A stretch of 28,838 bases of DNA. It comes from an uncultured Bacillota bacterium (GTDB lineage: Bacteria > Bacillota > Clostridia > Tissierellales > Tissierellaceae). Where the stretch lies: NCBI GenBank assembly GCA_937951995.1, contig CALGAG010000251.1:1-28838 (forward strand), given 5' to 3'. The number at the start of each line of letters is the position of its first letter. Positions within the stretch are counted from its first letter, which is position 1. Under the pieces are notes generated by a model, which was given only the letters and a program-made list of their open reading frames with translations, did no database searches and had not been told where the DNA came from. Positions 15,033 through 23,006 of the stretch are shown here, piece after piece. A program made the translations under genes and the position numbers.

Positions 15033-15682
15033 TATACAAGCTCCGCATTAAGCATTTCTACCATTTTGGCTGTAACATCAGCTGCAGTACCTGCACATCT
15101 AGCCTTTCTTTCAGTTGATCCGTACTCAAAGCCCGTTGCCTCCATGAACTCTCCTACTGATACGTCGCACATTACTGATCCAGCGACTGTTGTCTCAAGG
15201 TCGTATTCTGGTTGGTAGATTGGGAATTCAGCTGCCTTGTACCACTTTGAAAGTTCTGCAAGCAATTTCTTTGATGTGTCAGCATCACATACTGATCCTA
15301 TGCACGCTGCTGCAACACCAACTGTACCGCAAAGACTTGCCTGTCCGTAACCACCTGCTGCAGTTATGAATGCCTGAGGTGGGATATGATCAAATGGATA
15401 TCCAACCTTTTCTGCCAATTCACCGAAGAACCCTTCGGAAACTGCGATGCCTCAGCCACCCTTTTCGAAATATGCGTTGTATGCCCTTTCCTTTACGGCT
15501 TCAACATCAAGCTTTTTGTAAGGCAATGGCCATTCGGGAGCGGTTGTCGTGTCTGCTGCCGCCTCTGGTGCAGCACAGCCTGTCAATAGGCCTCCAAGAC
15601 CTCCTGTTACCGCAACCCCAGCTACAGTAACACCCACGCCCTTCATAAAGTCCTTACGGGAAATCTGTTTGTTCTCTGTCAT
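15032..15682 (-). CDS. Tat-type lipoprotein selenoprotein, C-GCAxxG-C-C-like family, copy 2 (UGA = Sec77)
   Basis: The frame continues through one TGA (15452-15454) to give 216 aa with Sec at 77, in KGG-U-GIAVSEGFF. The first 48 residues match copy 1 but for one change: SRKDFMK twin-arginine-like motif, hydrophobic stretch, lipobox LLTGC with Cys36, then an Ala/Thr-rich linker. The mature domain is diverged yet keeps HIPPQAF, GGYGQASLCG (Cys118), Cys127, Cys132, Cys172 and RCAGTAADV (Cys196); copy 1's extra Cys120 is Thr here. AAGGAGG precedes the ATG and a good promoter lies 45 bp upstream. Readthrough as Sec is supported by conservation of the reading frame, the paralogue and a hairpin after the UGA. 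The alternative, a pseudogene or assembly error, would have to hit the same codon twice. Confidence 0.88.
15423..15438 (-). promoter_or_regulatory. SECIS-like hairpin after the UGA of copy 2
   Basis: The RNA has CCGAAG-GGUU-CUUCGG beginning 13 nt after the UGA: a 6-bp stem with G in the apical loop at the same distance as in copy 1. One stem position is U-G in copy 1 and C-G here, so pairing is kept despite sequence change. Confidence 0.73.
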
Positions 15683-15726
15683 TATGTAACCTCCTTGAAA
15701 TATGTAATAAATTACTCAATGGGTAT

Positions 15727-15755
15727 ATTTTACCACTATGTTAAACACATATCAA
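15727..15755 (-). promoter_or_regulatory. Sigma-A-type promoter of selenoprotein copy 2
   Basis: On the minus strand TTGATA (15750-15755), a 17-bp spacer and TAAAAT (15727-15732) lie 45 bp before the ATG at 15682. Confidence 0.65.
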
Positions 15756-15811
15756 GGCTTGTCAATGCAATCTGCTCTACTAAAAATGGCTAAAAATGGA
15801 CATCGATGGAA

Positions 15812-15833
15812 GTTTGGGACAAAAGTCCTAAAC
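15812..15833. promoter_or_regulatory. Dyad, operator candidate
   Basis: GTTTGGGAC and GTCCTAAAC flank AAAA and are complementary except for one G/T position. With no T run it is not a terminator. It lies 57 bp upstream of the selenoprotein -35 box and about 140 bp upstream of the ppdK promoter. Confidence 0.4.
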
Positions 15834-15912
15834 ATATGCCCGAAAGTGTGTCTGAGAAATGTCAAACAAATCAAAACCAAGTAACGCATAAAATCAGCCA
15901 TGAAGGCTTAGT

Positions 15913-15941
15913 TTAGGGTTATTATGGGTAAATAACCTTAA
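15913..15941. promoter_or_regulatory. Dyad upstream of the ppdK promoter
   Basis: TTTAGGGTTATT pairs with AATAACCTTAAA around five bases, with one G/T position. It ends 33 bp before the ppdK -35 region, a plausible activator position; the regulator is unknown. Confidence 0.4.
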
Positions 15942-15974
15942 ATGCAGGATATATATGATATACTAAAAAATAAT

Positions 15975-16004
15975 GTGACATACTATATAATCCTGTGCTA
16001 TAAT
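15975..16004 (+). promoter_or_regulatory. Promoter of ppdK
   Basis: TATAAT (15999-16004) with an extended TGC just before it and GTGACA (15975-15980) 18 bp upstream. The start should fall near 16011, giving a leader of about 67 nt. Confidence 0.7.
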
Positions 16005-16077
16005 TGTCCATATTGGTATTTTTAGGTTTAAAGCTATTTTGATGACGACTGGTTCAGAAAAACAAGGGGGGAATGAC

Positions 16078-18723
16078 ATGGGAAACAAGTATGTTTACAG
16101 TTTCAGTGAAGGTTCTAAGGAAATGAAGAATCTTTTGGGTGGCAAGGGGTCAAACCTTGCAGAGATGACAAATATTGGATTGCCGGTACCTCCAGGCTTT
16201 ACAATATCCACGGAGGCCTGTATAAGGTTTTATGAAGAGGGGGAGAAGCTGTGGCCTGAGCTTATTGAGGAGATACACAGCCATCTTGAGGAAGTTGAAA
16301 AAACACTGGGCAAGAGATTTTCAGATGAAGGAAATCCACTTCTGGTTTCTGTAAGATCAGGTGCAGTATTTTCAATGCCGGGTATGATGGATACTATCCT
16401 TAATCTAGGACTTAATGACAAGTCCGTAATAGGATTGATAAATTCAACAGAGAATGAAAGATTCGCATACGACAGCTATAGAAGGTTTATCCAGATGTTC
16501 TCTGACATTGCCATGGGCATACCCAAGAGAAGGTTTGATTCAGCTCTCGAAGACCTAAAGCACAGCAAGGGAGTGGAACTGGACACTGAGCTGGATGCAG
16601 AAGACCTTAAGGGGCTTGTGCAAAGATTCAAGGAAATCTACAAGGAAGAGAAGGGACGAGACTTCCCGCAGGATCCCATTGACCAGCTTCAATTGGCCAT
16701 AGAAGCGGTATTTTCATCCTGGAACAACCCAAGGGCTGTAATATATAGAAGACTTCATGACATTCCATCAAATCTAGGTACAGCTGTAAACGTTCAATCA
16801 ATGGTATATGGAAACATGGGGGATACATCCGGTACAGGTGTTGCATTTACCAGAAACCCAGCCAATGGAGAAAACAAGATCTACGGAGAGTTCCTTATGA
16901 ACGCTCAGGGTGAGGATGTTGTTGCAGGCATTAGGACACCTCGATCCATTTCAGAACTGGAAGACATTATGCCTGAAGTATTTGAGGAATTTGCAAAGGT
17001 TACTGAAATCCTTGAAAGCCACTACAAGGATATGCAGGACATTGAGTTTACAATAGAAAAAGGAAAGCTTTTCATGCTACAGACAAGAACCGGGAAGAGG
17101 ACAGCCCAGGCAGCAATCAACGTAGCAGTGGATCTTGTAAAGGAAGGCAAGATCTCAAAGGAAGAAGCCATACTAAGGATTGAGCCAAACCAACTCAACC
17201 AGCTGCTTCATCCCACATTCGATCCAAAAGCCCTGGGAGAAGCTACTGTTATTGCCAAGGGACTTCCTGCATCACCTGGAGCCGCATCAGGTAAAGTCTA
17301 CTTCCATGCCAAGGATGTAGTGGAAGCAAAGGCTCGGGGAGAGAAAACCCTACTTGTAAGACAGGAGACATCCCCAGAGGATATTGAGGGAATGGTAAGC
17401 GCAGAGGGAATTCTTACTGCAAGGGGCGGAATGACATCGCACGCTGCTGTTGTTGCAAGAGGTATGGGCAAGTGCTGCGTTGCAGGTTGCAGTGAAATTA
17501 GGGTTGATGAGGACTCAAAGGTTATCAGGGCTGGAGACCTTACCCTGCATGAGGGGGATTATTTATCCCTGGACGGTACCACTGGCACGGTTTACACAGG
17601 AGAAATTGCCAAGGTTCAGCCTGAGCTTTCAGGTCAATTTGGTGAATTCATGTCATGGGTTGATGAAGTGAGAATAATGAAGGTAAGAACTAACGCAGAC
17701 ACTCCAAGGGATGCTGCAGCGGCTATAAGATTTGGAGCTGAAGGAATCGGTCTTTGTAGAACAGAGCACATGTTCTTTGATGAAGAGAGGATACCTGCCG
17801 TAAGGAGGATGATAGTTTCCACCAACGAAAGTCAAAGACAGAAAGCGCTTAATGTACTTCTGCCACTGCAAAGAAAGGATTTCTACGAAATCTACCAGGC
17901 GATGGAATCCAGACCTGTTACAATCAGACTTTTGGATCCACCCCTGCATGAATTCCTGCCAAGCAAGAATGAGGATGTTGAAAGCCTGGCTCAATCAATG
18001 GGTATCTCCTTCGCAGACCTTAAGGATACCATTAACGAGCTGGCAGAGGTTAACCCAATGCTTGGCCATAGGGGATGTCGTCTGGCAGTTACCTATCCTG
18101 AAATAGCAAAAATGCAAACCAGGGCAATAATTGAAGCTGCCCTTGACTACAAGGTCAAGGATGGGGTGGAAATTGTACCTGAAATAATGATTCCACTTAT
18201 TGGAGATGCAGGAGAGCTTGCATATGTTAAAAAGCATGTGCAGGATGAGATTGATGCTGTTTTCGCTGAAAGAAAAGACTCCATCAAGTACCTCATAGGA
18301 ACCATGATAGAGGTTCCAAGGGCAGCAATCACTGCTGATGAGATTGCCGAAGAAGCAGAATTCTTCAGCTTTGGAACAAATGACCTTACTCAGATGGGAT
18401 TTGGTTTCTCAAGGGATGACTCAGGGAAATTCCTCAATGAATATGTTGAGAAGGGAATATTCGATAAGAGTCCATTTGAGGTCCTTGATCAGAAGGGTAT
18501 CGGTAAGATGATGGAAATGGCAGTGGAGCTTGGAAGAAAGACCAGGGAAGACATTAAACTTGGTATTTGTGGTGAACATGGAGGAGAGCCTAGCTCAGTT
18601 GAGTTCTGCCACAGAATAGGCTTGGATTATGTTTCCTGCTCACCATTTAGGGTTCCAATTGCAAGATTGGCAGCAGCACAGGCTGTTCTCAAGGAAAAGA
18701 TGAGCATTCATATTGACAAGTAA
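16078..18723 (+). CDS. ppdK: Pyruvate, phosphate dikinase
   Basis: This 881-aa enzyme interconverts pyruvate, ATP and phosphate with PEP, AMP and pyrophosphate. It has the N-terminal nucleotide-binding domain (GGKGSNLAEM, SVRSGAVFSMPGMMDT), the swivelling phosphohistidine domain with GGMTSHAAVVARGMGK, and the C-terminal TIM-barrel with GICGEHGGEPSSVEF. From the ATG at 16078 the phosphorylated histidine is His455 and the acid/base cysteine Cys831, the same numbers as in the C. symbiosum enzyme, which supports this start. The ribosome site is AGGGGGG; an ATG at 16039 in frame has none. In anaerobes it works in either glycolytic or gluconeogenic direction. It has its own promoter and a GC-rich hairpin behind it. 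Confidence 0.97.
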   Translation: MGNKYVYSFSEGSKEMKNLLGGKGSNLAEMTNIGLPVPPGFTISTEACIRFYEEGEKLWPELIEEIHSHLEEVEKTLGKRFSDEGNPLLVSVRSGAVFSMPGMMDTILNLGLNDKSVIGLINSTENERFAYDSYRRFIQMFSDIAMGIPKRRFDSALEDLKHSKGVELDTELDAEDLKGLVQRFKEIYKEEKGRDFPQDPIDQLQLAIEAVFSSWNNPRAVIYRRLHDIPSNLGTAVNVQSMVYGNMGDTSGTGVAFTRNPANGENKIYGEFLMNAQGEDVVAGIRTPRSISELEDIMPEVFEEFAKVTEILESHYKDMQDIEFTIEKGKLFMLQTRTGKRTAQAAINVAVDLVKEGKISKEEAILRIEPNQLNQLLHPTFDPKALGEATVIAKGLPASPGAASGKVYFHAKDVVEAKARGEKTLLVRQETSPEDIEGMVSAEGILTARGGMTSHAAVVARGMGKCCVAGCSEIRVDEDSKVIRAGDLTLHEGDYLSLDGTTGTVYTGEIAKVQPELSGQFGEFMSWVDEVRIMKVRTNADTPRDAAAAIRFGAEGIGLCRTEHMFFDEERIPAVRRMIVSTNESQRQKALNVLLPLQRKDFYEIYQAMESRPVTIRLLDPPLHEFLPSKNEDVESLAQSMGISFADLKDTINELAEVNPMLGHRGCRLAVTYPEIAKMQTRAIIEAALDYKVKDGVEIVPEIMIPLIGDAGELAYVKKHVQDEIDAVFAERKDSIKYLIGTMIEVPRAAITADEIAEEAEFFSFGTNDLTQMGFGFSRDDSGKFLNEYVEKGIFDKSPFEVLDQKGIGKMMEMAVELGRKTREDIKLGICGEHGGEPSSVEFCHRIGLDYVSCSPFRVPIARLAAAQAVLKEKMSIHIDK

Positions 18724-18729
18724 AGCCCA

Positions 18730-18755
18730 GGGGCTCCGGTTTTCCGGAGCCCCTT
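18730..18755 (+). terminator. Hairpin terminator after ppdK
   Basis: A perfect 10-bp stem GGGGCTCCGG/CCGGAGCCCC (18730-18739 with 18744-18753) with a TTTT loop follows the stop by 6 bp. The T run after it is only two bases, so termination may be partial. Confidence 0.68.
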
Positions 18756-18783
18756 ACATGTGGGGAAATAATTTCATTTTACA

Positions 18784-18813
18784 TTGGCGGTGCAAACGTT
18801 TACCTGGTATAAT
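18784..18813 (+). promoter_or_regulatory. Promoter with a cre-like box in its spacer
   Basis: TTGGCG (18784-18789), an 18-bp spacer and extended -10 TGG-TATAAT (18808-18813) precede the aminotransferase gene. The spacer contains TGCAAACGTTTACC (18791-18804), which fits the CcpA consensus TGWAANCGNTNWCA at all but two defined positions. Confidence 0.6.
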
Positions 18814-18871
18814 AAAGCTAGCAACATAAAAAAGCATAGTGATGGTATAAAGATTAGAGGAGGAAATGGGA

Positions 18872-20059
18872 ATGATATCAAAGGAAATGTATGAGCTGGG
18901 TTCAAAAAGATCGGCCATAAGAGACCTGTTTGAATACGGAAAGAAGCAGGCAGAAATAGTGGGTGGTGAAAATGTATTTGATTTCAGTATTGGAAACCCA
19001 ACAGTACCAGCACCTGAATGTGTGAAGGAAGCAATAATTGACCTGCTTCAAACTTCCAGTTCTTCTGAAATTCATGGGTATACATCTGCACAGGGTGACA
19101 TTAATGTGAGAACAGGACTGGCAGACCATATGAACAATACATACGGTACAAATCTAAGGTCTGACAATTTTTACATGACATGCGGTGCAGCGGCTTCCTT
19201 GACAATCACTCTGAAGGCCTTGGTCGCTGATTCTGAAGATGAGGTTATCATAATCGCACCCTACTTTCCGGAGTATAAGGTATTTATAAAAAATGCTGGT
19301 GCAAAGGTTGTTGAGTTGGCTGCAGATACAAAGACCTTCCAGATAGATCTTGAAAAGCTTGAAAAGGCCATCACGCCCAAAACCAAGGCCATAATAATTA
19401 ACACACCGAACAATCCGTCTGGGGTAGTATATTCAGAGGAGACCATAAGATCCATATCAGCCCTGTTAAATAAGAAGTCAGAGGAGCATGGTGAAGTCAT
19501 CTACCTCATATCAGATGAACCCTACAGGGAAATTGTATACGATGGAATAAAGGTACCATATGTTCCCAAGCATTACGACAATACAATCATCTGCTACTCC
19601 TACAGCAAGTCACTTTCTCTCCCGGGAGAGAGGATCGGCTATATAATGGTTCCAGACAGCATTGTAAATGCAAGGGAGGTTTATGCAGCGGTAAGTGGGG
19701 CAGGACGTTCTCAGGGATATGTTTGTGCACCTAGCATGTTCCAGAAGGTTATCCTTAAATGCATGGGAAAAACAGCAGATATTGACCTATACGACTCAAA
19801 CCGCAAGCTTCTTTACGAAGGGTTGACCAAAATGGGATACCATTGCGTCAAGCCTGAAGGAGCTTTCTACCTGTTTGTTAAAGCCCTGGAGGAAGATTCA
19901 AGAAGCTTTGCGGAGGAAGCCAAGAAGCTGAACCTTTTGATTGTAGCAGCTGACGATTTTGGATGCCCAGGATATGTTAGGGTTTCATATTGTGTTGATC
20001 CTGAAATGATCAAGAGGTCCCTGGAAGCCTTCCAAATGCTATATGATGTCTATAGATAG
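18872..20059 (+). CDS. PLP-dependent class I/II aminotransferase
   Basis: This 395-aa protein is a fold-type I aminotransferase: FSIGNPTVPAP near the start, a cofactor-binding CGAAASL, the NTPNNPSGVVYS segment, SDEPYREIVYDG with the PLP-ring Asp and Tyr, SYSKSLSLPGERIGY with the Schiff-base lysine, and a C-terminal RVSYC with the substrate-carboxylate Arg. It resembles the aspartate/aromatic aminotransferase subgroup, but the amino-acid substrate cannot be read from the sequence. The ATG at 18872 is 8 bp from AGAGGAGG; the ATG at 18866 is too near. It is a single-gene unit with its own promoter, cre-like box and terminator. Confidence 0.92.
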   Translation: MISKEMYELGSKRSAIRDLFEYGKKQAEIVGGENVFDFSIGNPTVPAPECVKEAIIDLLQTSSSSEIHGYTSAQGDINVRTGLADHMNNTYGTNLRSDNFYMTCGAAASLTITLKALVADSEDEVIIIAPYFPEYKVFIKNAGAKVVELAADTKTFQIDLEKLEKAITPKTKAIIINTPNNPSGVVYSEETIRSISALLNKKSEEHGEVIYLISDEPYREIVYDGIKVPYVPKHYDNTIICYSYSKSLSLPGERIGYIMVPDSIVNAREVYAAVSGAGRSQGYVCAPSMFQKVILKCMGKTADIDLYDSNRKLLYEGLTKMGYHCVKPEGAFYLFVKALEEDSRSFAEEAKKLNLLIVAADDFGCPGYVRVSYCVDPEMIKRSLEAFQMLYDVYR

Positions 20060-20067
20060 AACCAATG

Positions 20068-20091
20068 CCCCGGCTTGCCGGGGTATTATTT
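20068..20091 (+). terminator. Terminator after the aminotransferase gene
   Basis: Stem CCCCGGC/GCCGGGG (20068-20074 with 20077-20083) with a two-base TT gap is followed by TATTATTTT. Confidence 0.75.
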
Positions 20092-20133
20092 TGACCAACA
20101 ATAGACTTTTAGGGTGCAAAGCAAAGGAGAATT

Positions 20134-20142
20134 TGATATAAT
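20134..20142 (+). promoter_or_regulatory. Extended -10 promoter of the diguanylate cyclase gene
   Basis: TGA-TATAAT at 20134-20142 is an extended -10 element 34 bp before the ATG; no good -35 was seen. Confidence 0.5.
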
Positions 20143-20175
20143 TACTGACATAATTCAAATATAAGGAGACATGGC

Positions 20176-21717
20176 ATGTTAAAGCAGATTTTACATAGAT
20201 ACAGGGAACTGGACCAGGTAAGGAAACGCTACCTGGGTTTTGGTGCAATGCTTTTCCTTGTTTTTGCAATCATCGTCTCGGTAATCTTTATGGGTAGGAT
20301 TTACAGCCTGGGAGAGACCTATGCTGAATATACCAGAAATGAGATTATAAACATAAAGAAGGACTTTCTCAAGGATACAGTTGCCAACACTATACAGGCT
20401 GTGGACAAGATAAGGGAAAGGCAGGAAGGGATACTCCAAAGCAAGGTAAACCGTATTGTCGGCTATTTGGAAATTTACCCGGATCTGGAATTGGATAGGG
20501 TGATTAGCTATCTCAATGAACCTGACAACAAATACCTGCTCGACATGGTTATTGAGGACAATTCCGGAAATATTGTCTTTTCAAGTCCGCAAGGACTTCC
20601 CTCGTCAGACCGTATTAAAGGGGAAGAAATCATTGAGTTTACGAGAGAGATCCAGCATGGTCAATACAAGATATCCCTGTTTATTCTCAGAGATACCATA
20701 AAGGGTCAGATAGAGCAGGAGTTAAGGGAAAAAATCTATAGGGAGATATACTTCCAGGAGGCCTATATCTGGGTGAATGAGGTCATGGATTATGCTGGAG
20801 GTGAGGGTTATGCCAAAAGACTGATCCATCCCAATCTTAGGGAAACAGAAGGAAGTCTCCTGTCTACCCATATGGAGGATATTGCTGGGAACCTTCCATA
20901 CCTACAGGAACTTGAGGGAATCAGGGAAAATGGAGAAATCTACTTCACATATAATTTCAAGAAGCTGGAATCAGATGAAATTGGAGAGAAGCTGACCTAT
21001 GCCAAATTATATGAGGACTATGACTGGATCATTGCCATGGGAATCTACTACGATACAATAGATGCTTACTATGACAGCGCAAGAGAAGCCAGCGAGAGGG
21101 AGGTAAGGAAGTCCATGGCTGTTTTTCTTGCTTCTGGACTTGTAGTATTGGTTCTTGGAATGTCATGGTTCCTTGTACTTGAGGAAAGGTATTTCAGGAT
21201 GTCAAACATGGAGCTAAAGGAAGAATTGGCTACAGATGAATTGACAGATGCAAAAAGTAGACGTGCAGGCATGCAGAAACTAAAGGAGAAGTTCGGAAAA
21301 TTCAGCAGCAGCGGAGGAGATTGTGCCCTCCTCTTGATGGACCTGGATGATTTCAAGCATATTAATGATACCTACGGTCATGATGCTGGAGACAGGATCC
21401 TCTACCAAGTGGTTAAGAGCATCAAGCATTCCATACGTGAGACTGACACCATCTACAGATGGGGTGGGGAGGAATTTGTCATCCTGGCTGAAGGGCTGAA
21501 TCCAGATACGATACAAAACTTCATATCCAAGGTGCTTGAGGCGGTGAAGGGTGTGGAGATAGATTTTGAGGATAAAAAAATTGGTGTAACAACATCAATA
21601 GGTGCAACATTTTTTAGAGGGGATGATACCAGCTTTGAGGATGGCTTGAAGAGGGCTGACCTGGCACTGTATGAATCAAAGAAAAATGGAAAGGGCAGGG
21701 GAACCATCAGATTATAG
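20176..21717 (+). CDS. Membrane diguanylate cyclase with extracellular Cache sensor
   Basis: The 513-aa protein has one membrane helix at about 20-42, an extracellular double Cache-type sensor (about 45-310, with the YIWVNEVMDYAGG...RLIHPNL and WIIAMGIYYDTIDAYY pieces usual for dCache domains), a second helix (about 312-335) and a cytoplasmic GGDEF domain. The active site is GGEEF (430-434), and RETD at 421-424 is the product-binding inhibitory I-site at its correct distance, so the enzyme should make c-di-GMP and be product-inhibited. The ATG at 20176 follows AAGGAG by 7 nt. The ligand is unknown; Cache domains often bind small organic acids or amino acids. The M20 hydrolase gene follows 17 bp downstream. 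Confidence 0.93.
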   Translation: MLKQILHRYRELDQVRKRYLGFGAMLFLVFAIIVSVIFMGRIYSLGETYAEYTRNEIINIKKDFLKDTVANTIQAVDKIRERQEGILQSKVNRIVGYLEIYPDLELDRVISYLNEPDNKYLLDMVIEDNSGNIVFSSPQGLPSSDRIKGEEIIEFTREIQHGQYKISLFILRDTIKGQIEQELREKIYREIYFQEAYIWVNEVMDYAGGEGYAKRLIHPNLRETEGSLLSTHMEDIAGNLPYLQELEGIRENGEIYFTYNFKKLESDEIGEKLTYAKLYEDYDWIIAMGIYYDTIDAYYDSAREASEREVRKSMAVFLASGLVVLVLGMSWFLVLEERYFRMSNMELKEELATDELTDAKSRRAGMQKLKEKFGKFSSSGGDCALLLMDLDDFKHINDTYGHDAGDRILYQVVKSIKHSIRETDTIYRWGGEEFVILAEGLNPDTIQNFISKVLEAVKGVEIDFEDKKIGVTTSIGATFFRGDDTSFEDGLKRADLALYESKKNGKGRGTIRL

Positions 21718-21734
21718 GCAAGGGAGATGCATTT

Positions 21735-22937
21735 ATGACAGACTCAAGGAAAATAGCAGAAATGGCAGAAAAGCTCCAGGATAAGCTGGTCCAATACAGA
21801 AGACAACTCCATAAAAATCCGGAACTTTTCATGGAGCTGCCAATGACGGTGAAGTTTGTTCAGGAAAAACTGGCAGACTTGGGAATAGAGTCCCAGAATG
21901 TTGGAGGCGGAGTTGTTGCCAATATCGGGAATCCCGGAAGGGGGAAAACAATCCTCCTTAGGGCGGATATGGACGCACTTCCAATTGAGGAAGAGACAGG
22001 CTTGCCATTTGCAGCCCAGGGAAAGGCAATGCATGCCTGCGGCCATGATGTCCATACCAGTCTATTGCTTGGCGCGGCAGAAATATTGAAGTCAATGGAG
22101 GATGAAATACCAGGAAACGTTAAGCTTATGTTTCAGCCTGGTGAGGAGGTCCTCTCAGGTGCCAAGGCAATGGTCGAGGAGGGGGTCCTTGAAAATCCCC
22201 AGGTTCACGGAGCCATGATGATACACGTCTTTTCAGGTTTGGATATAGAAGCTGGAAAGGTATTGGTACCCAAGGAGGGTGCAGCATCAATGGCACCTGA
22301 TGAATTTCATATAAACATCCAGGGCAAGGGGGGCCATGGAGCCATGCCACACACAGCTGTGGATCCATTGAACATTGCTGCCCACACCCACATAGCTTTG
22401 CAGGAAATCATAAGCCGTGAAATCAAGCCTGGAGAAAAGGCACTTTGTGTAATAGGCCACATGTCTGGAGGAGATGCTGGAAACGTGGTTCCAGACAAGG
22501 CGAAAATAATTGGAGTCATAAGGACCATGAATCCTGAAACCAGGGAATTTCTAAAGGAGAGGCTTGTTCAGATAAGCAAGGGGGTAGCTTCAACCTTCAG
22601 AGGGGAAGCAGACGTCCAGTATACCATTCAATGCCCTTCGGTAATCAATGATCCCACCATGAGACAAAAGGGTATCGATTATGCAAAAGACCTGTTTGGA
22701 GAGGAAAATGTGCTGCCACTGGATGCTTATATGGATGACGGAATGCTAAGTGGGTCTGAGGACTTTTCATTTGTCAGCGAAAGGGTTCCCTCATTTATGA
22801 CCATTATGTCCATGGGTAGCACAGCGGATGGCTACACCTACTCGCACCATCATCCCAAAACAGATTTTGATGAAAAAATGTTCTACCGTGGAGCAGCCTA
22901 CTATGCGTATTATGCATTGAGGTGGCTGCAGGGGTAA
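21735..22937 (+). CDS. M20 family amidohydrolase (M20D-like)
   Basis: The 400-aa metallohydrolase has RADMDALPI (76-84), the metal-binding HACGHDVH (100-107), FQPGEE (133-138, with catalytic Glu137 and metal ligand Glu138), His164 and the late ligand His in SHHHPKTDF (371-373). The inserted dimerisation domain with GKGGHGAMPH lies at about 185-295. This is the M20D group (amidohydrolases such as hippurate hydrolase, N-acetyl-diaminopimelate deacetylase or IAA-amino acid hydrolase), which releases amino acids from N-acyl forms. The usual Cys ligand (Cys102) is present. There is no signal peptide. It follows the diguanylate cyclase gene by 17 bp and probably shares its transcript; the substrate is open. 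Confidence 0.92.
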   Translation: MTDSRKIAEMAEKLQDKLVQYRRQLHKNPELFMELPMTVKFVQEKLADLGIESQNVGGGVVANIGNPGRGKTILLRADMDALPIEEETGLPFAAQGKAMHACGHDVHTSLLLGAAEILKSMEDEIPGNVKLMFQPGEEVLSGAKAMVEEGVLENPQVHGAMMIHVFSGLDIEAGKVLVPKEGAASMAPDEFHINIQGKGGHGAMPHTAVDPLNIAAHTHIALQEIISREIKPGEKALCVIGHMSGGDAGNVVPDKAKIIGVIRTMNPETREFLKERLVQISKGVASTFRGEADVQYTIQCPSVINDPTMRQKGIDYAKDLFGEENVLPLDAYMDDGMLSGSEDFSFVSERVPSFMTIMSMGSTADGYTYSHHHPKTDFDEKMFYRGAAYYAYYALRWLQG

Positions 22938-22965
22938 GTGTCTCCTATGTATTTGTTTGCCAATA

Positions 22966-22974
22966 TGGTATAAT
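22966..22974 (+). promoter_or_regulatory. Extended -10 promoter of the zinc-ribbon gene
   Basis: TGG-TATAAT at 22966-22974 lies 32 bp before the ATG at 23007; the -35 region is not well conserved. Confidence 0.55.
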
Positions 22975-23006
22975 CTATCCTGAGAAGAATTTGAAGGGGA
23001 GAGACT

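Larger units (their letters stand above)
15683..16077. other. Divergent intergenic region between selenoprotein copy 2 and ppdK
   Basis: This 395-bp AT-rich stretch contains no convincing gene. It holds the minus-strand promoter for the selenoprotein near 15727-15755, the plus-strand ppdK promoter at 15975-16004, a short direct repeat of TAAAAATGG (15781 and 15791), and two dyads at 15812-15833 and 15913-15941 that could be operators. No riboswitch or small RNA was recognised. Confidence 0.7.

Noticed and set aside
18730..18755. Possible attachment or insertion-site repeat after ppdK
   Set aside because: It is a simple GC-rich hairpin directly after a stop codon; no mobile genes are near.
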